Positions 1-8,099 are shown, numbered from the stretch's first letter. The stretch: DNA of 32,271 bases from an uncultured Clostridia bacterium (GCA_947625725.1 CANQPI010000021.1:1-32271), one strand, 5' to 3'. Translations and numbers: made by a program. The notes: generated by a model from the sequence alone, not told the origin.

Positions 1-77
1 TTGGTTAAAATCTTGGTTAAAAAAATTTTTAATATGTTCCCGTACCTCAGCAGGACAGAGGATCCGCCTCCTAAGCG
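1..77 (+). repeat. Direct repeat copy 1, carrying a truncated tRNA-Arg 5' half
   Basis: These 77 bases are identical to 177-253, at an offset of 176. The first 35 are AT-rich flank. Bases 36-77 are the tRNA-Arg(CCU) gene from its first base through the anticodon loop and the first bases after it. Identity stops at 77, so this copy lacks the variable, T-arm and 3' acceptor parts and cannot make a tRNA. The repeat may continue upstream of the window. A tandem duplication or a site-specific integration with its break in the anticodon stem would both give this picture. Confidence 0.85.
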
Positions 78-113
78 AGTAGTCTATCCATACAAAACGG
101 GCAAAAACAACAA

Positions 114-148
114 AAAACAGCCAATTTTGGCAGTAAAATGGCTGTTTT
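114..148 (+). terminator. Hairpin between the two tRNA-repeat copies, possible terminator
   Basis: AAAACAGCCA (114-123) pairs perfectly with TGGCTGTTTT (139-148), with a 15-nt loop. The 3' arm ends in four T, so a weak terminator for anything read through the truncated tRNA copy is possible. The rest of the unique stretch 78-176 shows no gene. Confidence 0.45.
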
Positions 149-158
149 GCACCAAGAT

Positions 159-187
159 TTGTGCTATTCAAAAAAGTTGGTTAAAAT
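159..187 (+). promoter_or_regulatory. Candidate promoter of tRNA-Arg
   Basis: TTGTGC (159-164) and TAAAAT (182-187) are separated by 17 bases and would start transcription near 194, about 18 nt before the tRNA. The -35 lies in unique sequence and the -10 inside the direct repeat. Matches are moderate. Confidence 0.4.
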
Positions 188-253
188 CTTGGTTAAAAAA
201 ATTTTTAATATGTTCCCGTACCTCAGCAGGACAGAGGATCCGCCTCCTAAGCG
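177..253 (+). repeat. Direct repeat copy 2, overlapping the intact tRNA-Arg
   Basis: This is a perfect 77-base match to 1-77. Here the tRNA continues intact past the repeat end, so this copy is the functional one. Repeat end 253 falls in the 3' strand of the anticodon stem. Confidence 0.85.
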
Positions 254-288
254 GACTGCCGCGCGTTCGAATCGCGCCGGGAACGCCA
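212..288 (+). tRNA. tRNA-Arg, anticodon CCU
   Basis: The cloverleaf can be drawn by eye. The acceptor GTTCCCG pairs with CGGGAAC. The D-stem is CCTC/GAGG. The anticodon stem TCCGC/GCGGA holds the loop CTCCTAA, giving anticodon CCT, which reads AGG. A 5-nt variable loop is followed by the T-stem GCGCG/CGCGC with loop TTCGAAT. A discriminator G and an encoded CCA end the 77-nt gene. The single tRNA stands alone here, and both its ends have partial duplicates nearby (1-77 and 452-472). Confidence 0.95.
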
Positions 289-321
289 TGTCGGGCGACC
301 GCGCTATGCGTCGCAACAGAA

Positions 322-355
322 AAGGGCTCACGCAAGGTGAACCCTTTTTCTTTTG
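322..355 (+). terminator. Intrinsic terminator downstream of tRNA-Arg
   Basis: Arms 322-331 and 337-346 form a 10-bp stem with one C-A mismatch and a 5-nt loop, followed by a T-rich tract broken by one C. It lies 34 nt after the tRNA CCA, where tRNA transcripts usually end. Confidence 0.7.
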
Positions 356-451
356 CTCCCGTTTGCTTGTCGCCCTTTGCTCTTGCCCCGTCGCGACAAC
401 GAAATATGTAGCGTTCCACTTCGTTCCGCTTACCCGGCGCTTTGTTTGGGA

Positions 452-472
452 CGAATCGCGCCGGGAACGCCA
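452..472 (+). repeat. Duplicate of the tRNA-Arg 3' end (att-like)
   Basis: These 21 bases are identical to the last 21 nt of the tRNA gene (268-288), including the encoded CCA. Duplicated tRNA 3' ends are the usual footprint of tyrosine-recombinase integration into a tRNA gene. No integrase is seen in the 163 bases between the copies, so this may be a scar after deletion. The segment also pairs with CCCGGCGC at 433-440. Confidence 0.7.
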
Positions 473-698
473 ACGTCGTATCGCGACGTTTTCAGTAACC
501 CGCCATCAATTCGGCGGGTTGCTTGTCAATTGGGTGTTGCCGTCAATACAAAATTATTTTGTTCGCGGAAGTGTTCTTCACAGCGGTTTTTGTTAATACA
601 TCTTGTCGGCATTGCGTTACCTTTCGCATGTTAATTGCAACGGACTAAACTTGCGCAAATTTACACGATTGCGAAACGCGGCGAAGCGCCTCCAACGA
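473..698. other. Non-coding stretch between the tRNA scar and the dehydrogenase
   Basis: I see no supported gene. It contains a small hairpin at 472-490 and a perfect 8-bp stem at 497-504/513-520 with an 8-nt loop. Neither is followed by a T tract on either strand. Either could mark the 3' end of the minus-strand glycan transcript, but this is weak. Confidence 0.4.
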
Positions 699-1487
699 TC
701 ATTCGTCAAGATTGTCAAAGCGTTGAAGTTCGGGTTTGTAAATTCGGTTTTTGCGCATTACGCTTTTGAGCAACAGCGCATCTTGTCCCGCTTGTTTCGC
801 CTGAGCCACTATTGCGGCGATGTCTTTTGGCAAACAACTCCCCGCATAGCCTCGGTTGTCATCATATACAAATGTGTGATAGTTGCTTATGCGCGGGTCG
901 GCAAGCCACACTTCGCGTGCAAGGTCGTAGTTTCCGCCCAGCGCTTGACAAATATCGTACATCTCGTTGCAAAACGTGACTTTTACTGCAAAAAAGGCGT
1001 TTTCCATATATTTTGCAAACTCCACCGATTTTGCGTCGCCCTGTAAAATTTTTACAGTGGAATTGTGCACGGTTTGATACACGGCGATGGCTTGGTGGAT
1101 TCCTTTGGGCGTGCCGCCGAATGCCAACCAACTGCGAGATGCAAGTTGAGCAAATGGGTGCGCGACAGTTTCGCCGTAGTATTCCGGCTGAAAAACTATT
1201 TCTTTGTCGTATTTTTCCATCATAGCGTCGGTAAATCCTATCGGCACTGTGGAGCGAAGAATGACCAGTGGCACGTTCAACCACGCTATAACCTCTTCAA
1301 CGGCGTCCGTGTTGCAACTGCCGTCATCACGACTTGGCGTCGGTACGCATACAAACACGGCGTCACATTCATTTATTTGTTCGCGCGAACAAAGGTTTTT
1401 TTCGAATTTGTCATAGCACACTGCATTCTTAAAAAGTTTGTGCATTGCTTGGCCTACATGACCGTAGCCTACGATACCTATTTTCAT
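699..1487 (-). CDS. Short nucleotide-sugar dehydrogenase (UDP-glucose/GDP-mannose dehydrogenase family)
   Basis: Family members oxidise the C6 hydroxyl of a UDP- or GDP-hexose twice with NAD to give a sugar-nucleotide uronate for surface glycans. The 262-residue protein opens with the Rossmann motif GIVGYGHVG (residues 4-12). It has the central-helix lysine in VEFAKYMENAFFAVKV (near K159) and the active-site motif GYAGSCLPKD with catalytic Cys218. Usual members have about 390-450 residues; this one ends soon after the cysteine and lacks the C-terminal nucleotide-sugar binding domain, yet keeps the catalytic residues, so it is a short subfamily rather than a broken gene. The start has a good GAGGAG site. 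It lies 88 nt downstream of the giant glycosyltransferase gene and is probably co-transcribed with it. The exact substrate cannot be told. Confidence 0.82.
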   Translation of the reverse strand: MKIGIVGYGHVGQAMHKLFKNAVCYDKFEKNLCSREQINECDAVFVCVPTPSRDDGSCNTDAVEEVIAWLNVPLVILRSTVPIGFTDAMMEKYDKEIVFQPEYYGETVAHPFAQLASRSWLAFGGTPKGIHQAIAVYQTVHNSTVKILQGDAKSVEFAKYMENAFFAVKVTFCNEMYDICQALGGNYDLAREVWLADPRISNYHTFVYDDNRGYAGSCLPKDIAAIVAQAKQAGQDALLLKSVMRKNRIYKPELQRFDNLDE

Positions 1488-1575
1488 TTTTGTTCTCCTC
1501 TTAATATTTAATTTTTTTGTGTTTTGTCGGCAAGTGTTGCCGTAATTGTCGTATGGCGGGTTGTAATTTACATTG

Positions 1576-4500
1576 TCAGGTTAGATGTTTCTTTTTATAT
1601 CTTTCTTTCGCTTTTTCCAAAATTTGTTGTTTCACTTCGATCTTATACTCCTTTTTGTAGTCGCCCGCATTTTTTTGATTGTCGGCGCTGGGTTCAAAAT
1701 AGTATAGTATTTGAGGAATAAAACGGCATGCGGCATTGTCCAGCATGGGAAGTACAAATGCGAAGTCGGTGTTGATTGTGTAGAATTTGCCGTTATTTTT
1801 CAAGTCGTTTTCTATGTCGATTTTGTCAAAGAGTTTTCTCCTAAAACATTTTGGATGCAGCCACACGTTATCTCCTTGACGCTCCCAAACATTTTGGAAA
1901 GACGCCACGCGGTATGTTTTCAGCGGCTTATCGTATCTGAAACAATTTCCGCAGGTATAGTCCGCCCCTTTGTCAAATTCGGCTTTTATACGTTCCAAGG
2001 CGGCGTCGTCAACAAAACAATCGTCGTTGTCAAGACAAACAACTATGGCTTCGGGATTTTTGATGATATTTTGCATTGCGAAAACCATATTGTCCAATTC
2101 GCCGACTCGACTGTTGTTAAACAGTCCGATACTTTTGGAACAAAAACGTTTGTCCTTGGTCAACAACATGTGCGCGTACTGTCCGCTCTCGTTGGTGGAC
2201 GCGTCGTCTATGTAAATCAGCACGAAATCCCGAAACGATTGCCTTGCCAAACTGTCCAATGCGCGTTTGACTTTGGAACAGGGGGTATTGTAGCCCCTGC
2301 AAAATACAATCATTTCGCTGTCGGTGGCGGGCGTCCAGTCCGAGCGTTCTCCCGCAAGATCTACTTTGTCCGATTGTAACTTGGGTATAAAGTTTTGTTC
2401 CATTGCTTCGCGGCATGTAGCAATGAGATTCGGGATGGTTTTAAGTGAATTTTGAGGGTGAACGAATCGGCATTTATTGTTGCCGAAACGTACGCTGTCA
2501 TTTGCGGAGAGTCTTGCGTCCAGCGCACGGTGCCATGGCAATTCGAAACATCCGTTGATAATATTGTTTTCGAGCGGAAGCAAGCGGTGCAATTTTTCCA
2601 AGTCTACAAAACAACTGCGTACTTCTACGCGCTTGCCGAACGTCGGCGGCAGGCTTGAAACATGCGGTATTCCGATTGAGGCTACGACGGCGTTTTGTAG
2701 TGAATGTAACGCCTCGACAATGCCTTCTCTGTCGCAATTGTTGTACAATATATCGCTGTCGGAGTGCAATACGTAACGAGTATCAATCCCATCAAACCCC
2801 AACAGCGTAGCGTATAGTCCTTGACCGTTTGCCGAGTGTGAGTTTTCGCATGCCTTTCCGAAATATTCGGTGTAGATTTCTTGTTGACGTTGGTTGTCTT
2901 CGGCTAAGATCATTTCGTCTATCAAGCCGTTATCTTTTGCGCGTTGCAGTTCGTTACAAAGTTTGTCGGCGTTATCGTCGGCATACATTCGAACGCGTTT
3001 CCCTGAGGTGAGGTCGGCAACAACTATCCGTTTGGCAAAACGCAACCCCTTTTCCAACTGCCCGACAATGTGAACTATCGAGGAGTAGATATCGGCGTGT
3101 TCCATGGGATTGGTTTTTATCATCAGCGAACAATCGTGCAAATCGATAGGTTTGTCGTCAAGGCGGCAATCAAACACGAGTTGTTCGCCGATAGGCATCA
3201 ACGAGTCGGCATCTACGCCGGAAGTTTCGTAGATATTTTCTACAATCAGTCCGTTGCGTTGCAGCAAATTGAAGTAAAATTCAACGGGGCGGTGAAAGTC
3301 TTCGCGTACAGTGCCGAATTTTGTGTGTTTTTCGAATTTGGCGCTCCTGCAATAAGTCCCGTTGTAACCTTGCAAACGCAATTCGGTTACGTTTACTTGG
3401 TCAAAAAACGGATGGCAAATACTTACTATCGCCCTGCCTCCGACTTTGAGCAAGCGCGTGATGTTTTGTACTATCTCGTCGGCGACAGCGTTGTTTACAC
3501 AGCAAAGAACGAGGTTGTTTATGATCATATCAAAGTTGTCGCTACCGATCGTTTCTATGCTATTTATTACGTTTACTTTTTTGCTCGCGCGGCGGCAGAT
3601 CGTTTCGGTATCGATATCGAAAACGCTTACGTCGTATTGTTCTGCAAGGGCGTTGGCAATTTTGCACTTGCCGGCGCCGTAGTCCAAAATGGCAGAAGGG
3701 CGGTAATTGTCGACAATTTGTTTTATCAACTCGTCATGTTGCTGTTCCTTGCTGCGCGGTTCTACAAGATGTTCAAACAAATCCGACCCGAAATCCACAA
3801 AGGCTGTTTCCCCGCGATAAGAAAGGTAAACGATTTTTTTGAATTCATCCTCTGTCAAAAAGGGATACCGCACTGTTTGAAAGGCTCTTTTTATGGATAT
3901 TCGATACTCTTCCTCGTTGAACGGACGGAGTGAATTGCCGTAATCTATCATTTTGAGCCGACCGTTTGCAACAATAAAGTTTTCCTTTTTGAAATTGTTG
4001 AAAACAAATCCGTGATTTTTTCCGAAACGTATCAATTCGGCTATTTCGTCGGCGTGTCCGCCCGTGTACTTTTCTGACGGTTCAAACGGATATTTTATTA
4101 TCGGATGATTTCCCATGCGAAACAGTTCAAACGGATAAAGTTGGCGACACTCGCCAAAACAGGCGGCAATTTCTTTCAGAAAATTCCAATCGAGATCGTC
4201 ATGGCAAAATACCTTGTAAACAAACTCTCCGTCACAAACGACTAAGCCCTCGTTGCCCCTACCCAACAATTTCAACGGTTTTGAAACACCGTTTGTTTGC
4301 AACAATTTGCAAATTTCGTCCGTCGGCAGTTCGGTTTCGCTCAATTTTGTACAAAAGGTTTTATATGCTGTGCTGACTTCTACAAAATTCACATAGGATT
4401 TGGCTTGTTCTGTAAATTCGTTTAGCGTTCGTTCGTTCAGCATTGTGCTGTATTTGACATCGCCGACGATTTCGAGTAATCCCATCACGCGGTAAATATT

Positions 4501-6372
4501 TGCGACATATTTGGATAAACGCCGCTTGAAAAAATCGCGGTATTTTTCAAAAAACATATATACCGAGCCGCCTCGCGGCAAGATCTCATAAGCATGTGTA
4601 AAGGCTGCGCCGATAATATCTTTCAGCAATTTGTTTTGTTCCTTTGCAAACTCAAACGGCTGTTTGGAGCGGTTGTGCAATGTGGCAAACGGCACATTGA
4701 CCAACTTGAACCCCTTTTGGCGCGCGAACACTGTCCAAAAGTAATCGCTTCGTCTGCCCATAACATCTCCTATCTGCAAAGAAATGTTGGGTAGCAGCAA
4801 AAGATCTCGGTTGAAAATCAAAGTGTTTCCGCCTCGGTTACAAACGGGACGGGGCTCGAAATTTTTCAGAGTAAGTTTGCGCGCTTGCGCCTTTCCGCTG
4901 AAAACGTCGTCTAAGGTCGTGTTCGCGTCCACGCGATAGGGAGTTTCCAAACGGCGACGTTCGATTTCCGACAGATCGTAGTAATCGTCCTCCAATCGTT
5001 CGGCATTGCCTTCGTCAAGTTTCAAGTATTTGGTGTAAACGTAGTCGAGCAATGACGACCGGACTGTCGACAGGGTGGGTAGCGGTGCGTCAAGACAGTA
5101 ATTGCCCACAACCGCGTCGTAATCGTTGCGATATGCGGCGATCACGCCGTCTATGTTGATGGTGCGGATATTGTCGCCTACAATTTCTTTCAACTCCATA
5201 TCGTCATCAAGAATCCACACAACATCATCGGCGTGTGTGTTGTAGTAAATATATTTCTGCAAAATGCCTCGCGCAACCGCTATATCGGATATTATCCCGT
5301 CGGAATATTTTTGATATGCCGTTTTGGCTTCGTACCGTTTGTCTTGTGACAGCAATTCGCGGGTCAACAGTGTGGTATTCAACTGTTTTGCCGTCGATTG
5401 CAAAGTTTCAACATTTTGCAAAGTGTTTACAAGAACAACGACTTGTGTGTTGGGACGATCGAGCGCAGCAATTTCATTTATCAAACGAGCCGCGAGAGTT
5501 GCGTCTGTCGCGATCATGCCTATTGTCAGATGCCCGTCGTACTTGCCATCGAAGGTGGGCGGCGCATCATTGCCTTGTGCGGCAGAGGGGCAAAGTAACT
5601 GTTTGCAATCGATACCGAAAGTGTTTTTTGCATGTTCAAAAAAATTTTCTCGTATTTGCGAGGACATCAATCCGCCGTATTTGTACAAAAAACTTCGGTA
5701 TCCCTGTATTTTTTTGTCGATTGAATTTGTTATGCGTTGTCTGTTGTTTGAAACATCTGCCGTAACAAGGTGACGATTTATCACCACGAACGTGGGTTTG
5801 AGCAACATTATTCGCACAAACAGATCCCGATCCGTTGCGGAACAGACGTTTTCGTCAAAAAGCCCGGCTTTGAGGAGGGTTTGCATTTTTACAAATGTGT
5901 TAGATCCTTGCAAATTTGGGTTTGTTTGCAAAAACGTTTCCGTCGAAAGCGCTTGCGGTATGGGAAAGGACGTGTATTTCTGTCCGTCGAAGAATATCAA
6001 ACCGCATACGGCAAAGTCCTGCCCGTCTTTTACCGCACATTCACATTCGTACAGGTAATCCGAGTCCCACACGTCATCGTCATCCAAGGTGGCGATATAT
6101 GTGCGAGAGTAGTCGTGCGGGCAAAAAAGATCTTGTTCGAGCAGATAATATAACGCCGTGTTCAGAGAACCCGCATAGTTGTGCGTAAAAGCGTCACGCA
6201 ACAGAATCGCGCCAATTTGGTCGCAAAGAGTTTTTTCGCTGTCGCAATCGGTTGACGAATCGCTCACGACTATGGTCAAATCGGGCTTGCGTTTTTGCGC
6301 GCTTATCGATTGCAATGCTTTTTGCAGCAGTTCAAGGCGATTTTTTGTAGTTACAATAGCAACGATTTTCAT
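1576..6372 (-). CDS. Giant multidomain glycosyltransferase / kinase-like / methyltransferase protein
   Basis: This 1598-residue protein has no signal peptide or clear membrane segment, so it is probably cytoplasmic. Domains in order: GT-A family 2 type (about 1-250, acidic motif DDDD at 97-100); a second GT-A-like domain (about 280-600, WILDDDMEL at 386-394); a protein-kinase-like fold (about 700-865, GRGNEGLV loop at 704-711, VYKVF lysine near 720, MIDYG at 808-812); a class I SAM methyltransferase (about 885-1060, ILDYGAGKCKIA from 895); a third GT-A-like domain (about 1112-1330, DSD at 1205-1207); and a fourth GT2 domain (about 1352-1590, LDNDD at 1447-1451). Kinase-plus-methylase units cap O-antigen chains in the WbdD family, so chain assembly plus termination on one polypeptide is a reasonable inference. 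In the kinase-like part the usual catalytic Asp appears to be Asn793. The start has GAGGAG 6-7 nt upstream. A structured leader precedes it. Confidence 0.85.
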   Translation of the reverse strand: MKIVAIVTTKNRLELLQKALQSISAQKRKPDLTIVVSDSSTDCDSEKTLCDQIGAILLRDAFTHNYAGSLNTALYYLLEQDLFCPHDYSRTYIATLDDDDVWDSDYLYECECAVKDGQDFAVCGLIFFDGQKYTSFPIPQALSTETFLQTNPNLQGSNTFVKMQTLLKAGLFDENVCSATDRDLFVRIMLLKPTFVVINRHLVTADVSNNRQRITNSIDKKIQGYRSFLYKYGGLMSSQIRENFFEHAKNTFGIDCKQLLCPSAAQGNDAPPTFDGKYDGHLTIGMIATDATLAARLINEIAALDRPNTQVVVLVNTLQNVETLQSTAKQLNTTLLTRELLSQDKRYEAKTAYQKYSDGIISDIAVARGILQKYIYYNTHADDVVWILDDDMELKEIVGDNIRTINIDGVIAAYRNDYDAVVGNYCLDAPLPTLSTVRSSLLDYVYTKYLKLDEGNAERLEDDYYDLSEIERRRLETPYRVDANTTLDDVFSGKAQARKLTLKNFEPRPVCNRGGNTLIFNRDLLLLPNISLQIGDVMGRRSDYFWTVFARQKGFKLVNVPFATLHNRSKQPFEFAKEQNKLLKDIIGAAFTHAYEILPRGGSVYMFFEKYRDFFKRRLSKYVANIYRVMGLLEIVGDVKYSTMLNERTLNEFTEQAKSYVNFVEVSTAYKTFCTKLSETELPTDEICKLLQTNGVSKPLKLLGRGNEGLVVCDGEFVYKVFCHDDLDWNFLKEIAACFGECRQLYPFELFRMGNHPIIKYPFEPSEKYTGGHADEIAELIRFGKNHGFVFNNFKKENFIVANGRLKMIDYGNSLRPFNEEEYRISIKRAFQTVRYPFLTEDEFKKIVYLSYRGETAFVDFGSDLFEHLVEPRSKEQQHDELIKQIVDNYRPSAILDYGAGKCKIANALAEQYDVSVFDIDTETICRRASKKVNVINSIETIGSDNFDMIINNLVLCCVNNAVADEIVQNITRLLKVGGRAIVSICHPFFDQVNVTELRLQGYNGTYCRSAKFEKHTKFGTVREDFHRPVEFYFNLLQRNGLIVENIYETSGVDADSLMPIGEQLVFDCRLDDKPIDLHDCSLMIKTNPMEHADIYSSIVHIVGQLEKGLRFAKRIVVADLTSGKRVRMYADDNADKLCNELQRAKDNGLIDEMILAEDNQRQQEIYTEYFGKACENSHSANGQGLYATLLGFDGIDTRYVLHSDSDILYNNCDREGIVEALHSLQNAVVASIGIPHVSSLPPTFGKRVEVRSCFVDLEKLHRLLPLENNIINGCFELPWHRALDARLSANDSVRFGNNKCRFVHPQNSLKTIPNLIATCREAMEQNFIPKLQSDKVDLAGERSDWTPATDSEMIVFCRGYNTPCSKVKRALDSLARQSFRDFVLIYIDDASTNESGQYAHMLLTKDKRFCSKSIGLFNNSRVGELDNMVFAMQNIIKNPEAIVVCLDNDDCFVDDAALERIKAEFDKGADYTCGNCFRYDKPLKTYRVASFQNVWERQGDNVWLHPKCFRRKLFDKIDIENDLKNNGKFYTINTDFAFVLPMLDNAACRFIPQILYYFEPSADNQKNAGDYKKEYKIEVKQQILEKAKERYKKKHLT

Positions 6373-6435
6373 ATCTTTCTCCTCATTATGTTGCGAGAAA
6401 GATTCGGTTTGAGCCGTGCCGCGGCTGTTTTGCCG

Positions 6436-6468
6436 AAAAAAATTCCCGCAACAATATCGTTGCGGGAA
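6436..6468 (-). terminator. Intrinsic terminator of the glycan-operon leader
   Basis: Perfect 10-bp stem (6459-6468 with 6443-6452), 6-nt loop, followed on the minus strand by seven T. It lies upstream of the giant gene, so it either ends a small RNA or controls read-through. Confidence 0.85.
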
Positions 6469-6581
6469 ATAGCGTAAAATCTTCTCCGTGCAACGATAAA
6501 GTTCTTGAAATTTTCAAGCGCTCTACGATGAACAGAGTTCATCCCAAGCAGGTTAACTTTATCAAAGCGATTTTTTATTTT
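6436..6581 (-). ncRNA. Structured 5' leader with attenuator (candidate riboswitch-like element)
   Basis: Read on the minus strand, the RNA would form a 9-bp closing stem (6563-6555 with 6503-6495). It encloses two hairpins: 6543-6537/6533-6527, a 7-bp stem with a 3-nt loop, and 6518-6513/6509-6504, a 6-bp stem. A terminator hairpin (6468-6459/6452-6443) plus a T run follows. Bases 6497-6490 (ATCGTTGC) are perfectly complementary to 6463-6456 inside the terminator, and share three bases with the closing stem. This is the layout of a transcription-attenuating switch. I do not recognise it as any known riboswitch class or as a T-box. It may instead be a free small RNA. It ends about 64 nt before the glycosyltransferase start codon. 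Confidence 0.6.
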
Positions 6582-6587
6582 TTCTAT

Positions 6588-6616
6588 ACTCTAACACACT
6601 TTTCGTGGGATGTCAA
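6588..6616 (-). promoter_or_regulatory. Promoter of the leader and glycan operon
   Basis: On the minus strand there is a consensus TTGACA (6616-6611), a 17-base spacer and TAGAGT (6593-6588). Start would be near 6581, just before the structured leader. Confidence 0.65.
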
Positions 6617-6852
6617 ACATTTTTTTGCGCTAAAATCGACCACCGCAAATTGTGCGAAAGTACAGCCGAACCGACTTGTTTCAAGACAAGCACACGCAAG
6701 TATCTCAAAGTTATTATTTGTGACCAAATTCAATAAATAAAAAATATTATACAAACCGCAAGTTTATTAGCCCAAAGCGCGTATGTAACAATGCGCTTTT
6801 TGCGTTTTTGTAAAGTTTACAATATACGTTATTTTACACGCGCTTTACATAA
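6617..6852. other. Non-coding stretch upstream of the glycan promoter
   Basis: AT-rich sequence with no supported gene on either strand. It includes a 7-bp hairpin (6774-6780/6793-6799) followed by T-rich sequence on the plus strand, but no plus-strand gene enters it. Confidence 0.4.
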
Positions 6853-6906
6853 CAACACGAACTCAACAATATTTGTCGGGTTCGTGTTGCTCTGCCTTTG
6901 CGGAGG
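6853..6906. repeat. Dispersed hairpin repeat, copy A; probable terminator of the lacI-type gene
   Basis: A 10-bp perfect outer stem (6853-6862/6880-6889) is followed by a flank resembling CTGC-TTTG-CGGAG. The hairpin and flank match two further copies near 26.2 and 27.3 kb. It sits about 50 nt after the end of the minus-strand regulator gene and is followed on that strand by a T-rich stretch. All three copies lie just downstream of minus-strand genes. Confidence 0.65.
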
Positions 6907-6937
6907 GGAGAGGTTTGCGCTGTTCGTCGGCGAAAAA

Positions 6938-7975
6938 TCAAAGGTGTGTGCGGTTGGTGGATTCTCGCAACACAAGCGTGGTGGAAACTGTTATCAGGCG
7001 AGTCGGCGTATCGGGGTTTTCAATACGGTTTACCAGCGTTCTCAACGCCTCCCTGCCCAAAAAATCTTTATCGATGGAAAAAGACGTTATCTCGGGCGTT
7101 ACGGCGGTGGATTCCGGCACGTTGTCAAACCCGACGACAAGTACGTCTTGCGGCACGCGCAGTTTGAGGCTTTTCAATGCGTCGCAAACGTTGCGCGCAA
7201 CAAAGTCGTTACAACAAACAAAACACTCGGGTCTGTGATGCAGTTTCAAAATTTCCGTTTTTATCGCTTCGGGATTGCCGTAGTCAAAACTCTCGTCCTT
7301 GCACAGTATGTCGTGGCTGTCGGAGTGTAGCCCGATCCCCAAACTTATGCCCCTGCGCATGCCCACATACCTGTCGTAAAAACTCAAACAGTGAGTGCGG
7401 TCGCCAACAAAAGTAAAGTGTTTTATGTTGTATTTTTGTCCCAAATATTTTACGATATAAAAAATGGATTTTTCGTCGTCGGTACTTATGATGTCGTAGT
7501 TTTTGTTTAACCTGAGGTTGCTTGCGGTAAAATCGTTAAAGCAGATCGGCTTACCCAAATTTACCAATTTGGATACAAAGTCCCTGTCAAAGCACTCAAT
7601 TGCCACAATGCCGTCTACATTGAGTTCCTTTACGTATTCGGCAAATCCCGAAAATGGCGTGCGATTAAGCGCATATGTGTACTGAAAAAGTTCATAATTG
7701 TGCTGATAGCAACTGTTCTCAATGGATTTTACCAATGGAATAAAATAATTTATGTTGATAAGGGGCTTGCCCGCCACCATCAATATGCGGTAACGCTTGG
7801 CGCCCATTTCGATGTGGCTTGCGTTCAAACATTTGTAGTTCATTTCCTGCGCTTTTTTTAGCACAAGTTCTCGCGTCGCTTCGGGTACATATTGTCCGTT
7901 TAGCGCCTTGGATACGGTGTTGCGCGACAAATTCAGTTGTTCGGCGATGCTTTGTATCGTTACGGCTTTTTTCAT
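6938..7975 (-). CDS. LacI-family transcriptional regulator of the fructan operon
   Basis: The 345-residue length is typical of the family. Residues about 4-50 form the LacI helix-turn-helix and hinge helix, with TIQSIAEQLNLSRNTVSKAL and then VPEATRELVLKKAQEMNY. The rest is a periplasmic-binding-protein-like effector domain ending in the usual region (IENPDTPTRLITVSTTLVLRES, split here only for description). The start has an AGGGG site about 8 nt upstream. It is divergent from the fructan operon with 285 bp between the start codons, and a perfect palindrome lies there, so it most likely controls that operon and perhaps itself. The effector is unknown; fructose, sucrose or a short fructan is the obvious guess. 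There is no PTS domain. Confidence 0.9.
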   Translation of the reverse strand: MKKAVTIQSIAEQLNLSRNTVSKALNGQYVPEATRELVLKKAQEMNYKCLNASHIEMGAKRYRILMVAGKPLININYFIPLVKSIENSCYQHNYELFQYTYALNRTPFSGFAEYVKELNVDGIVAIECFDRDFVSKLVNLGKPICFNDFTASNLRLNKNYDIISTDDEKSIFYIVKYLGQKYNIKHFTFVGDRTHCLSFYDRYVGMRRGISLGIGLHSDSHDILCKDESFDYGNPEAIKTEILKLHHRPECFVCCNDFVARNVCDALKSLKLRVPQDVLVVGFDNVPESTAVTPEITSFSIDKDFLGREALRTLVNRIENPDTPTRLITVSTTLVLRESTNRTHL

Positions 7976-8070
7976 TTTTTTTACCCCTTTGCGCGAAAAT
8001 TCGGCGAAACGACGGTCCGTCGAGTTCTTTTTTTGAGTTTTGTCCCGTTAACAAACCGACCCACACATAA

Positions 8071-8099
8071 ATATTAGTATAGCCGTCGCAAAAAGTCAA
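8071..8099 (-). promoter_or_regulatory. Promoter of the LacI-type regulator
   Basis: On the minus strand, TTGACT (8099-8094), a 17-base spacer and TAATAT (8076-8071). It leaves a leader of about 90 nt before the start codon. A TGCACAA half-site at 8110-8116 lies just upstream. Confidence 0.5.

Noticed and set aside
1528..1542. Small hairpin CGGCAA/TTGCCG between the two glycan genes
   Set aside because: On the coding (minus) strand it is followed by A-rich, not T-rich, sequence, so it is not an intrinsic terminator.
3070..3933. Plus-strand open frame of 287 codons inside the giant glycosyltransferase gene
   Set aside because: It is the antisense of clear kinase-like and methylase motifs and has no domain of its own.
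6774..6799. Hairpin with T-rich 3' flank on the plus strand
   Set aside because: No plus-strand gene or promoter leads into it, so a terminator call cannot be supported.
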